From assembly GCF_020966755.1 (NCBI RefSeq), contig NZ_JAJKFT010000004.1, positions 1,364,001-1,428,000 of the forward strand: a stretch of 64,000 nt of DNA, given 5' to 3'. This DNA comes from Blastopirellula sediminis. GTDB taxonomy: Bacteria; Planctomycetota; Planctomycetia; Pirellulales; Pirellulaceae. Numbering within the stretch: the stretch's first letter is position 1; each line of letters begins with the position of its first letter. The notes below the pieces were generated by a model that was given only the letters and a program-made list of their open reading frames with translations, was not told where the DNA came from and did not search any database. Position numbers and translations under genes: made by a program. Shown here piece after piece: positions 33,492-41,930 of the stretch.

Positions 33492-33616
33492 AGCCCGCGG
33501 AGAGACGCAGGCCCGGCTGTCGGGCAGCGAGTCGGCGACATTCACGCCCAAAAGGCGAACGGTGAATCGCGCCGACGTTGAGCGTCGAAACCTTCTATGC
33601 TCTCCGCGGGCTTTTT
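33492..33616 (+). ncRNA. Candidate structured RNA downstream of the WYL gene
   Basis: A 12-bp perfect closing helix (GCCCGCGGAGAG at 33493-33504 with CTCTCCGCGGGC at 33600-33611) is followed by five T. Inside are a hairpin GCCCG/CGGGC (33511-33525) and a longer arm GTCGGCG/CGCCGAC (33531-33537 with 33570-33576) continued by ATTCAC/GTGAAT. A third hairpin CGACG/CGTCG (33573-33587) competes with the base of the long arm, so two folds are possible. An AT-rich -10-like TAATAT at 33478-33483 would start a transcript near 33490. It could be a small RNA, a 3' UTR element or a leader of the next gene (33639). I do not recognise an Rfam family. Confidence 0.5.
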
Positions 33617-33638
33617 CCCCTTTTAGTAGAGTTAAAAA

Positions 33639-34256
33639 TTGAGGAACCACAGCCGTACCAGAGTCAATCGACGGTCGTTTCTCGGGTTCGCGGCTTCGGC
33701 CGCTACCTTTGCCGTTTCTCCACTGAGTTGGAATTCGCAGCAAGCGGCGTTGCAACGGCGCCTGCAAAAGTTCACGTCGTTTGACGAACAAGTGGCGACG
33801 ATCGGCGCCAACAAAACCCTGCAGGCCCTGCGAAATGGTCTCTTTCCGATCAATCACAAGCGGTTCGTCGTGTGGCTGAATCCGAAGCCGCCGGCGACCA
33901 AGCGACTTCCGTGGGATGGACTCTGCATCGATCCCCAAGAGATCTGGAGAAAGCCGCCGACCTCGGTGACTTGCCGCTTCGCCTCGTTCGTGGCGAAGCC
34001 TCCAGCCAGAACATTCCATCGCTGGTGGCTGTTCGCCGTTCCGGACGACGCCGGCACGCATTTCAAACTGAAGGTCTATTACAACTGCTCGGACTCGTCG
34101 CTGGAGCACGGGAGTCTGGCCCTGCCGTTGATCGGAGATCTTGCGGCGCGCCTGGGAAATCTGCGGAGCAATCTCCCTTGCCCGGTATTTGAGTCGGAGG
34201 AACTGCTCCGCACGGTGAATCGAGAAATCATCGAAACGATGTTGAATCGAGAATAA
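33639..34256 (+). CDS. Exported protein of unknown function (Tat-like signal)
   Basis: Predicted 205-residue protein. The N-terminus has a twin-arginine-like motif (NRRSFLGFAASAATFAVSPLS), suggesting export. The rest (FVVWLNPKPPATKRLPWDGLCID, WWLFAVPDDAGTHFKLKVYYNCSD) looks like a folded domain but matches nothing I know. The only start is TTG at 33639, just after an in-frame stop at 33633, with a weak ribosome-binding site; the gene may be damaged at its 5' end. A long antisense frame covers it but has shadow-like composition. The structured RNA ends about 20 bases upstream. Confidence 0.5.
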   Translation: MRNHSRTRVNRRSFLGFAASAATFAVSPLSWNSQQAALQRRLQKFTSFDEQVATIGANKTLQALRNGLFPINHKRFVVWLNPKPPATKRLPWDGLCIDPQEIWRKPPTSVTCRFASFVAKPPARTFHRWWLFAVPDDAGTHFKLKVYYNCSDSSLEHGSLALPLIGDLAARLGNLRSNLPCPVFESEELLRTVNREIIETMLNRE

Positions 34257-34342
34257 CTCGGCGTCCTGTTCCTGGCGTTCTCCATTGGGGAGAGCCAGGA
34301 AATGCACTTCTTTCAATCAACCAGGGAGCATCGCCGCGCACT

Positions 34343-34825
34343 TTGAATTCGAAAACCGCACCAGCGTCCGAGGAAAGCCGGGAAGGGCCGTTCACAGGTC
34401 CCTACTATTGGATTCCCTTGCCAGATGGGGACTGGGAATTGGTTGCATTCGCCGAAGATGCGTCCGGCCGTGAGATTGGTCATGTTCATATCTGGCCGGA
34501 CGTCCTCCGCGTGATTGGGCGGAAATGGGGCATGGAGCCCGAGAAACTCGTTCGTCGAATGGGTGACAATCCCTATGCCCTTCCTCGAGGCCGCGTGGTC
34601 AGTCAGGAAAAACGCCGATGGGGAATTGCTCATGGCGCAGACACGCCGCCAGGGATGACCCTGGATGCCGTCCTGCGTCGTTTTCATCTTCCGCCAGGCA
34701 AGACCACGTTTTTTTTCGATGAACACGAGGTGATGATTGGGGAGCACTTACGCTTGCTGGAGAACGACTTGAAAATCAAGCTGAATCTCAAGGCTCCGCC
34801 GACGCCGGACTTCGACGACGACTGA
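34343..34825 (+). CDS. Hypothetical protein
   Basis: Predicted soluble protein of 160 residues with no recognised domain. It has an ordinary mixed composition (YYWIPLPDGDWELVAFAED, HVHIWPDVLRVIGRKWGM) and an acidic end (PDFDDD). The start is a TTG at 34343; I found no strong ribosome-binding site, so the N-terminus is uncertain. It follows the Tat-signal gene by 86 bases on the same strand. Confidence 0.55.
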   Translation: MNSKTAPASEESREGPFTGPYYWIPLPDGDWELVAFAEDASGREIGHVHIWPDVLRVIGRKWGMEPEKLVRRMGDNPYALPRGRVVSQEKRRWGIAHGADTPPGMTLDAVLRRFHLPPGKTTFFFDEHEVMIGEHLRLLENDLKIKLNLKAPPTPDFDDD

Positions 34826-35010
34826 TTTCTTTCTGAGGCGGAAATTGAGTCTTGGACATTGCGGCAGTTGCGATCTTGGGGCGTCCTGGTTCAATCTTTT
34901 TGTGGTCAGATTTTTCGAGGAATTACTTGCTTGTGGGCGGATGGCGCCCCCCCTATAATCTTCCCGAATCTACGAACGCGTCCTACGTGTCACAGCAACG
35001 GGAAATACGA

Positions 35011-36402
35011 ATGGCATCCGCTGAGCAGCAAGAGAATCACGACGAAGAAGAAGGCGGCGATTGGATCGGATTGGGAGTCGCCATTGCGGCGGTCGCTGCA
35101 TTAGGCGCGTTTTGGCTAATGTCGTGGCAGTTGGCGTTTCTCTTGACCTCCGTCGTGGTGATCTCGATCGTCATTTGGCAGGCCTGCGACCCGTTCGCGG
35201 ATGCGGCTCAGTGGATTGGAACGACGTTGGGGATTCCGGGTTCGGTTCGCGGGGCGACGCTGGATGCGATTTCCAGTTCGTTGCCGGAGCTATTTAGCGG
35301 CATCTTTTTCGTGGTGATCGCGATCAGCGCGGTTCAGGGAAACGACCCTGCCGCCATCGAAGCGGCCGGCGCCGAAGGTTTTGGTTCGACAATCGCCACC
35401 TGCGCCGGCAGCGCGGTCTACAACATGATCCTGATCCCGGCGATTGTGACCATGACGATCGCCTTTTATCGCCGCACTCGGCCGACCATCGATGTGGAAG
35501 ACGAAGTTTTGGCCCGCGACGGCATCTGGTTCCTGCTGTGCGAACTGGCGCTGCTGGTCTTCCTCTTCCAGAACAAAATGTATTGGTGGATGGGGTTGGT
35601 GCTGATGGGGATGTACGTCGTCTACATTTGCCAGCTGTATCGAGATACGATCGTTTATCGCAAGCGTTTGCACGCCCTGAAAGAGTATTTCACCGCCAAG
35701 GGATTAGATACGCCGACCCCGACGGTCATCTCGGAACTCGCCGCTCAGAACGTGAAGGTGCACTACCTGTTGGTCGACAAGATCCGGGAGGAAATCAAAG
35801 AAGGGAGCTTTGATGAAAACGAGGACGAGGACGAAGAGGAAGCTCCGGAAGGCGCCGGCGCGTTGTTTGGATTTGTCGAGATTCCGCTGAGTCATGTCAC
35901 CGCTTGGTTGATTATCCTGGTGAGCACGGTGGTCGCCGTCGTCGCATGTTACTTTTTGGTGGAATCGACCCGCCATACCGCCGTCGCATTGAACGTTCCG
36001 ACCTTCTTCGTGGCGGTGATTCTCGCCGCAGCGGCCTCCAGCGTGCCCGATACGTTTTTGTCGATTGGATCGGCGATGCGCGGCGACGACTCCGGGGCGG
36101 TCTCCAACGCGTTTGGGTCGAACATCTTCGACATTTGCATCTGCCTTTCGGTTCCGCTTCTGGTGAATTCGTACCTGGTGAACTGGGGGCCGGTGTCGCT
36201 CACGCAGGATGGCGAACCAATTGCCGGTTTGGTCGGTTTACGTATCAGTCTCTTCGTCTTGACCGGCGTCACGTTGGCCATCATGTGGCACAATCGACAG
36301 CTGACTTTCCGCAAGTCGTTGGTGCTTTGCGGACTGTACGGGTTGTTTATTGCGTACGCCGTGCTCGGTTCGCTGGGGATGCTGGAAGCGATCGGCCTCT
36401 AA
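35011..36402 (+). CDS. Sodium/calcium exchanger family protein
   Basis: Inner-membrane cation exchanger of 463 residues with two inverted alpha-repeats. The first contains GATLDAISSSLPELFSG and GSAVYNMILIPA, the second AAASSVPDTFLSIGSAMRG and NAFGSNIFDICIC. An acidic loop (about 265-290, DENEDEDEEE) separates the halves and may sense calcium. The ATG at 35011 is chosen over an in-frame ATG-like start at 34852 because it gives the normal short hydrophilic N-terminus (MASAEQQENHDEEEGG). It would extrude Ca2+ using Na+ or H+. The FHA-PrsW gene starts 25 bases after its stop. Confidence 0.88.
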   Translation: MASAEQQENHDEEEGGDWIGLGVAIAAVAALGAFWLMSWQLAFLLTSVVVISIVIWQACDPFADAAQWIGTTLGIPGSVRGATLDAISSSLPELFSGIFFVVIAISAVQGNDPAAIEAAGAEGFGSTIATCAGSAVYNMILIPAIVTMTIAFYRRTRPTIDVEDEVLARDGIWFLLCELALLVFLFQNKMYWWMGLVLMGMYVVYICQLYRDTIVYRKRLHALKEYFTAKGLDTPTPTVISELAAQNVKVHYLLVDKIREEIKEGSFDENEDEDEEEAPEGAGALFGFVEIPLSHVTAWLIILVSTVVAVVACYFLVESTRHTAVALNVPTFFVAVILAAAASSVPDTFLSIGSAMRGDDSGAVSNAFGSNIFDICICLSVPLLVNSYLVNWGPVSLTQDGEPIAGLVGLRISLFVLTGVTLAIMWHNRQLTFRKSLVLCGLYGLFIAYAVLGSLGMLEAIGL

Positions 36403-36427
36403 GCGAGTTTTCTCCGTAGGAGCGGCC

Positions 36428-37582
36428 ATGCCAGAGTGGAGCATGCCAGTCTCGGCGGGCTGGAAATTACGCGTCACTACCGGCACGTCCGCCGGGAAAG
36501 AATACGATCTGTCGCCTGGCTCCTACCTGCTCGGTAGCGGGCCAATGGCGACGATTCGTATTCCTGACGCGAGTATCGCCGAGCGGCATGTCGAGTTGGA
36601 CGTGCAGCCGACCCAGGTCGTCGTCAGCGACCGTTCCGGCCGAACCGGCGGCGTCCTGGTGAATGGGAAACCGGAAGTCTGGTATCAAGCCGGGCCGGGA
36701 GACGAAGTTGCCATCGGCATCTTCCGGTTTCAGCTGGTCAACGCCGGACTAGCGGCCGCCAAACCGGCGGCAGCGAACGACTGGCTCGATAACCAGGTCG
36801 ATTCCGCCTCCCAGCGGCTCAAGAAGCTGCAGCCGCATTGGCAAGTCGCCCTCGTCTCAGGTTCACTGGCGACGTTGTTGCTCATTCTGTTGGCCGCGAC
36901 GTCGAATCCCATTATCGCGCCGATCACCGTGTTGGCGGCCAGTCTCGTCGCTCCGGCGACGATCATGACCTATCTGGTCGAGAAATACGACAAGACGGGG
37001 ATCTCGCTGCGGACCTTGGCGCTCACCTTTTTGTTCGGCGGCGCCATTGGATTTGCGGTCACGATCATCGCCGGTTCGCTGGCGGGAGCGTTCTTAGGGG
37101 GACTGCTTTTGATTCCCGTTTTCGCCGGCGTCTTGGAAGAGCCGGCCAAGTTAATCGCGACCGCTTGGCGCTGGCGGCACCCGGTCTACGATCGTCCGAT
37201 GGATGGTCTGATTCTGGGGGCGATGAGCGGGTTCGGCTTCGCCGTCTTTGAGACCGCGGGCTACTTTCTGACGATCATGATGCTCGAAGGAGTCGGCCAA
37301 GGAATCATGGTGGTGATCATTCGCAGCATCAGCGCGCCATTCACGCATGGCGTCTGGTCCGCCATCGTTTGCGCGGCGTTTTGGCAATCAGGGCGAAAGT
37401 TGAAGACGGCGATCTTCGACCGGCGATTTCAGATCGCGATGGGAACCGCCGTCGGCTTGCACGCGATGTGGAATCTGGGGGCGAGCGTCGGCGCGATTGG
37501 GATCTTGTTTTGCCTTGGTTCTGCGACGCTGAGTTGGCGAGCCTTCCGCTCGCGGCTCAAAAACAATGGCTATATGACGTAG
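36428..37582 (+). CDS. FHA domain fused to PrsW-family intramembrane protease
   Basis: 384-residue fusion. Residues 10-95 form an FHA domain (YLLGSGPMATIRIPDASIAERHVELDV, then GVLVNG), which binds phosphothreonine peptides. After about 150 come hydrophobic helices of the PrsW family, with the expected motifs EEPAK (Glu-Glu), FAVFE and two histidine-containing segments (APFTHGVWSA and LHAMWN). PrsW-like proteases cleave membrane proteins such as anti-sigma factors. The FHA domain suggests control by a Ser/Thr kinase, and a kinase-phosphatase cluster lies 1.5 kb away. The ATG follows TAGGAG. Confidence 0.82.
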   Translation: MPEWSMPVSAGWKLRVTTGTSAGKEYDLSPGSYLLGSGPMATIRIPDASIAERHVELDVQPTQVVVSDRSGRTGGVLVNGKPEVWYQAGPGDEVAIGIFRFQLVNAGLAAAKPAAANDWLDNQVDSASQRLKKLQPHWQVALVSGSLATLLLILLAATSNPIIAPITVLAASLVAPATIMTYLVEKYDKTGISLRTLALTFLFGGAIGFAVTIIAGSLAGAFLGGLLLIPVFAGVLEEPAKLIATAWRWRHPVYDRPMDGLILGAMSGFGFAVFETAGYFLTIMMLEGVGQGIMVVIIRSISAPFTHGVWSAIVCAAFWQSGRKLKTAIFDRRFQIAMGTAVGLHAMWNLGASVGAIGILFCLGSATLSWRAFRSRLKNNGYMT

Positions 37583-37641
37583 TCGCCGCTACGAAGGAAG
37601 CGAATTCTTTCCGGTCGCAAGCGTTGCCGCCGAGGAGCGCG

Positions 37642-39075
37642 TTAGCTAAACGCGCCCCCTAAACCCGACTTCTTTTCTCGCTTGGACGAAGTCGAGTCGC
37701 TGGAACTCGCGTCTGTCCCATCTCCGTTTGCCGGGGCATTCGGAACGACTGGCGTGGAGACTGGATCGGAGCCCGACTGTTTTGGCGGTGGTGGCGGTAC
37801 GACGCTGCTCTCCGGCTGCTTGGGAGGAGATGGCGGCACAACGCTGCTTCCCGGCGACTTCGGTGGAGGTGGCGGAACGACGCTGCTCTCTGGCGGCTTG
37901 GGGGGAGATGGCGGTACGACGCTGCTCCCGGGCGACTTCGGTGGAGGTGGCGGTACGACGCTACTAACCGGCGGCTTGGGCGGTGGCGGAGGGACGACGC
38001 TATTGGGCGAAACGCCTGAGGGCTGGGGGCTCTCGGATGATTCGCCCGTGCCGAAGAGACTGGAGCCCATGCCAGGGCGGCGCCGCTGCGATTGAACGGG
38101 AGCGCTCGACGGGACGTCGGCGTCGTCATCGCTTGGGGCCGGCTTCGTTGGGGCTGCTGGCGGCGATGGGGCGAAGACGTTTGGTGGCGGAGCGGTTGGA
38201 GCAGTGCGCGCCTCAGGCTCCAACCGATCAGGGATCGTCACATCGGGGCCGGACTTCGGCCGCTGCGGATTCTTGCCAGGTTTTGGGGGCGGAGGAGGGA
38301 CCGAGACCGAACTGGCGGCAGGAGTTCCAGTCGGCGCCGGAGGAGAAGCCGCGGGGGAATTGCCGCCGCCGTTTGGAGCGATCGCTTCGTCGCCGGTAAA
38401 CAGCGTCTGCCAGTCGTTGGGGACGTAGACGTCCTGTCCGCTTCCGACCGCTTCCGTTCCGGTGGCATGGACCGGAGTCGACGCGTTGACGTTGATGGTC
38501 CGCGTAAGCGACGCCGTGCGGATCGTAATGACGCCCCGCAGGATGGTGCCGGGCGATAGCGCGTCGACTTCCAACAATAACTTGACCGCTCCGCCGGCGC
38601 AGCTGCTCGGCTGCACGCTTAGCCCGGCAATCTCGCTATGAAACTTACAGGGAGCAGGGACGACGAGTTTGGCGGTAAAATTGTGGGAATGATTCGACTG
38701 CAAACGCCCCAATCGAAGCGAGCGCGGATAGCGCCACTCGCCTTCTTCCGCAGCAAGGCCGATGACGTTGCCGCGGATGGAAACGTGCTCGAGCGAGACG
38801 CTCTTCCCTTTCGTCACTTGCAAGGCGCAAGCGTCGTCTCCTTCTTGGTCGTCGGGACCGGTCACTTCGACGTTGAGCGATTTCAGCACCACCCCGTCCG
38901 ATTCGATCGACAGGACCGGCCCTTTTTCGGCCCACAGCGTGCACGACTGACCTTCAATCGTCAACGGCTTGCGAATAACGGCAGGCCCCTGAAATTCCTT
39001 TTTCGCCGGGGTCAGTTTCAGAACGCCGCCGGAGCCGGTTTGATCGATTAGTTGTTGGATTTCGTCGCTGCTCAT
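37642..39075 (-). CDS. Beta-helix protein with proline-rich repeats
   Basis: 477-residue protein without a signal peptide. The N-terminal part (about 10-110) has the rhythm of a right-handed beta-helix (VLKLTPAKKEFQGPAVI, LSIESDGVVLKSLNV, SLEHVSIRGNVIGL). A beta-rich segment follows (about 130-230). The C-terminal half is proline-rich, with 13-residue units of the type PPPPPKSPGSSVV alternating with PPSPPKPPESSVV, and ends in a short basic tail. It is the last gene of the Ter/TerY-P cluster, 21 bases after the kinase. The proline repeats may bind SH3-like or WW-like partners, or simply be a linker. The function is unknown. Confidence 0.7.
   Translation of the reverse strand: MSSDEIQQLIDQTGSGGVLKLTPAKKEFQGPAVIRKPLTIEGQSCTLWAEKGPVLSIESDGVVLKSLNVEVTGPDDQEGDDACALQVTKGKSVSLEHVSIRGNVIGLAAEEGEWRYPRSLRLGRLQSNHSHNFTAKLVVPAPCKFHSEIAGLSVQPSSCAGGAVKLLLEVDALSPGTILRGVITIRTASLTRTINVNASTPVHATGTEAVGSGQDVYVPNDWQTLFTGDEAIAPNGGGNSPAASPPAPTGTPAASSVSVPPPPPKPGKNPQRPKSGPDVTIPDRLEPEARTAPTAPPPNVFAPSPPAAPTKPAPSDDDADVPSSAPVQSQRRRPGMGSSLFGTGESSESPQPSGVSPNSVVPPPPPKPPVSSVVPPPPPKSPGSSVVPPSPPKPPESSVVPPPPPKSPGSSVVPPSPPKQPESSVVPPPPPKQSGSDPVSTPVVPNAPANGDGTDASSSDSTSSKREKKSGLGGAFS
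37793..38008 (-). repeat. 39-bp tandem repeats in the proline-rich gene
   Basis: Five full 39-bp units (from 37793, 37832, 37871, 37910 and 37949) and a partial sixth. Alternate units are more alike, so the higher-order period is 78 bp. They encode the alternating proline-rich 13-residue blocks. Copy number is likely to vary between strains. Confidence 0.85.
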
Positions 39076-39096
39076 CAGCCTATTCCACTCTGCGCC

Positions 39097-40530
39097 TTAT
39101 TTCGTAAACCGGACTTTCATCAGGCGGCCGCGGTCTTCCTTGGTCAGCAGGATCTCATCTTCGTCGCGAAGGACGCGAAACTGCTTGCGCGGAACAGGAC
39201 TACCTGACGGAGAGACGAGCGAATCGAGCGCAACGTTTCCGAGCAGCCATTGACCCTGATGCTGTCGGATCGTCGCCAGCATCGACTTGTCTGAAAGTTC
39301 ATTCAGTCGGCGGTTTTGATAAATGTGCCATTCGTGTAAGGGGCGCTTGTCCCAGCATACCAGAACATGCGACTCGGAACGAAATTGTCCCGTTCTCGGG
39401 GCGTAGTAGAAATCGAGCAGCGGCAATTGATGGGGGAGGGTAGTGCCGCACCACGGACAGCGCGGTTTTTCTCCCTCGATATAAACGAACCATTTTTCCG
39501 GGCAATTCGCGTTGGCGCAAGGAATCATCAAGTCCAACGTCTTGGCGAACGCCTCTTCCCACTCGAAGGCCGATGGTCTGGCGCTCGGTTCATGCAGTCC
39601 GTCGACGAAGGCCTTCAGGAAGGCTTTGCTCAAATAGGGGCCGAGTCGATCAAGACCAGGCTCCAACTTCGGCCAGTCTTTGCCCCGGTGCCAGCTATTG
39701 GAGTCGTCGTGCGGGTTCTCAATGAAGAGCGCTTTTTCGCCCATCGAAAGGAGCGTGTCCTCTTCCGTTGAGACGGTCGAGTTGACCTTCGGACCTTCCA
39801 GGGGATGACGCCGCAGCAGGTATTGGTAGAAGAGGACCGCCATCGCGTGTTGATCGGTTCGCGTGGAGGGCAGGACGCGCAGCTTTTCTCCCTGGTCCAT
39901 CGTCCGCAGCACTTCCGGAGCGATATAGCCCGGCGTGCCTAAGACCTCGGCGTCAAACTTGCCAGGGACGACCAGGGCGTCGACGTCGATCACGGCGCAG
40001 CGCCGGTTCGGCGGGTCGACCAGGACGTTCTTGGGGGAAAGGTCGGAATGGGCGAGCCCGGCCGCGTGCATGCGTCGTACCGCCTGGGACATCAACATGC
40101 ACATCTGCACGTAGTTGACCCAGTTGCCGAGGTGCTCGTTGCCGAGCATCTTGCGCAGCTTCGGTTTGCAGAACCAGGTTCCTTCTTTTTCTTTCCCTTT
40201 GAAGCGGCCGGAATCAAAAAAGAAGTTAGAAGAGTAGGTGGGCGCCAGCACGCCCAGTTTCGGCTGAACGACGATGCCAGTCGGCCAGCAGAACAAATCT
40301 TTGAAGTAGTCGCCGGTGGAGCTATGGGTTGTGGGGTTATAGTCCCCCAGAATCGCCTGCAGACGCTGCATGCGATGAGGATCGCTGGAGGCGTTTTCGT
40401 CTTTGAAGAAACAGACGACCGAGGACTTGTCGGCGGTGAAATAAACGCGCTTCATTCCCCCTTCGCCAATTTGGGTCGGAATGTATTCAATGCGTCGGCC
40501 GTCGGAGAGAATCGCGACTTCGTTTCTCAC
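39097..40530 (-). CDS. Ser/Thr protein kinase of the TerY-P triad, with zinc ribbon
   Basis: 477-residue kinase-like protein. The glycine loop is GEGGMKRVYF, the catalytic loop HSDLSPKNVLVD replaces the usual HRD with HSD but keeps Asp and Asn, and the metal loop is VIDVDALV in place of DFG. The later GTPGYIAPEVL is a typical activation-segment end. A zinc ribbon follows (CANANC, then CPWCG), and then a basic end. The GTG start overlaps the phosphatase stop by 4 bases. With PP2C and TerY genes it forms the TerY-P triad known from Ter stress systems and associated with defence. Confidence 0.85.
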   Translation of the reverse strand: MRNEVAILSDGRRIEYIPTQIGEGGMKRVYFTADKSSVVCFFKDENASSDPHRMQRLQAILGDYNPTTHSSTGDYFKDLFCWPTGIVVQPKLGVLAPTYSSNFFFDSGRFKGKEKEGTWFCKPKLRKMLGNEHLGNWVNYVQMCMLMSQAVRRMHAAGLAHSDLSPKNVLVDPPNRRCAVIDVDALVVPGKFDAEVLGTPGYIAPEVLRTMDQGEKLRVLPSTRTDQHAMAVLFYQYLLRRHPLEGPKVNSTVSTEEDTLLSMGEKALFIENPHDDSNSWHRGKDWPKLEPGLDRLGPYLSKAFLKAFVDGLHEPSARPSAFEWEEAFAKTLDLMIPCANANCPEKWFVYIEGEKPRCPWCGTTLPHQLPLLDFYYAPRTGQFRSESHVLVCWDKRPLHEWHIYQNRRLNELSDKSMLATIRQHQGQWLLGNVALDSLVSPSGSPVPRKQFRVLRDEDEILLTKEDRGRLMKVRFTK

Positions 40531-41891
40531 GCGAGACTCCTGTGCAACAGAACGAGCGTCCGGTCATCGAAGGACCCCCGCTTTTCATACTGCAGCCACT
40601 TAATGAGCCCAGTTCCGAGATCGTCGTCCGGCGCGGAGTCTTTCAGCAAGCCCTGCATGACTCCGGCGACTGGCTCTCCATCGCCAGAGACGAACCCTTC
40701 GACTTCGATCGGAGCTCCGCAAAAGAGTTGGACGAGACGTTGATCCTCGGGAAAGAAGTCGTCGCTCACCCCATCCGACATCACGCCGATGCAGCCGATT
40801 TGCCGCTTCAGCGTAAACTTGACGCGACTGGTGAATTCGCGTTCGATGCCAGGCGTGGTCAAAAAGCGGGTTTCGCTCGAATAATCGCCATGATCCGCAT
40901 CTCCGAGGACCGTACACGCCCAGTCGTCGGCGTCCGCTTGATGGAGGACGCCGATTGCTCCATCTCCAACCTGCAAGGCGGCGACGATCTCGTGTTCGCC
41001 CCATTTCGTATGCAGCATCACAAGCAGCGTCGCATACATGTCGCGAACTTCAATTTCGCGCCGGCCGACTTCGCGGAGGACCGCCTCTTGCGCGGTGCGC
41101 GCGGCGTCGACCAAAAAGCTGCGGAGTCGAGTCAGGTCGCTGTTCAGGTTCTCCGTATCGCCCGGCGGGGCCGACAATTTGTAGTTCGCCAGCGTCGACT
41201 TGAGGCTGACGATCGCCGCGTCGCAGGCGATTTGCGACGCGATCCTGGACAAGCGAGAAGAGCCGGCGCCGTCCGAAACGACGACGATCGTCCACGCGCC
41301 GCACTCGGCGAAACCAAACGCGTCATCGCGAAATGTCCCCTTATGTGCGTGCGATTTGCCCCGCACGCTCGCGGCGATGACCTTCCAGTCGTTGGCGCTA
41401 TCGACTGCCGACGCCTCGTTCGGCACAAAATCGGGATCGTCGCTCGGGGGATCGATGTTGAGCCACTGCGCCTTGACGGGGGTAAGGGGCGGCGGATCTG
41501 GCGCCGGCATTTCCTCTCGGTGCAACTCGGGGCCATCATCCTCGAAAGCCGAGTCGGCGGTGGAGGCAGCTTCGCCAGTTGGGGACGCTTGCCCTGTGTC
41601 GGTCAAATCGGCAGGATCGACCGGATGCAACGCAGCAATGAACTTATTTTTGTCGTAAAGCTTTTCCCAGCGACCTTCCGCCGTTTCTAGATCGATCTCC
41701 TTTCTGCCGAGAGGAGATAAGATTTCATCACGCAGTTGACTTCGAATGGACCGGTCTTCAATGTTTAGCGGCCATCGTTGGTTTGCCGCCGAGAGTTTGA
41801 CCCCTTCGATCAATTTCCGTATCGCCTCGATTTGCGAAACCGAATTAGCGGTCGGATCAACTTGTTCGCCGGGTTGCGATTGCGGGTCCAT
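40527..41891 (-). CDS. PP2C-type protein phosphatase of the TerY-P triad
   Basis: 454-residue protein with a PP2C core from about residue 175. Metal-binding aspartates are visible in RDDAFGF, VVVSDGAGSS and GVMSDGVSDDFF. The N-terminal 170 residues are helical and acidic and unassigned. The ATG follows AGGAGA. It lies between TerY-type vWA genes and the kinase gene, as in TerY-P triads. It probably reverses the kinase's phosphorylation of cluster proteins. Confidence 0.88.
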   Translation of the reverse strand: MDPQSQPGEQVDPTANSVSQIEAIRKLIEGVKLSAANQRWPLNIEDRSIRSQLRDEILSPLGRKEIDLETAEGRWEKLYDKNKFIAALHPVDPADLTDTGQASPTGEAASTADSAFEDDGPELHREEMPAPDPPPLTPVKAQWLNIDPPSDDPDFVPNEASAVDSANDWKVIAASVRGKSHAHKGTFRDDAFGFAECGAWTIVVVSDGAGSSRLSRIASQIACDAAIVSLKSTLANYKLSAPPGDTENLNSDLTRLRSFLVDAARTAQEAVLREVGRREIEVRDMYATLLVMLHTKWGEHEIVAALQVGDGAIGVLHQADADDWACTVLGDADHGDYSSETRFLTTPGIEREFTSRVKFTLKRQIGCIGVMSDGVSDDFFPEDQRLVQLFCGAPIEVEGFVSGDGEPVAGVMQGLLKDSAPDDDLGTGLIKWLQYEKRGSFDDRTLVLLHRSLA

Positions 41892-41930
41892 ATCTCAAAA
41901 TTCTCCTGGCCGCGGAAGCGACTCGTTCGA

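Noticed and set aside
33477-34316. 279-codon minus-strand frame over the Tat-signal gene
   Set aside because: Its translation is rich in Arg, Gln and Gly and lacks any motif, as expected of a shadow in GC-rich DNA. The plus-strand frame has a signal sequence and a protein-like composition.
37793-38008. CRISPR array
   Set aside because: The 39-bp units are contiguous without unique spacers and code for proline-rich protein repeats in frame.
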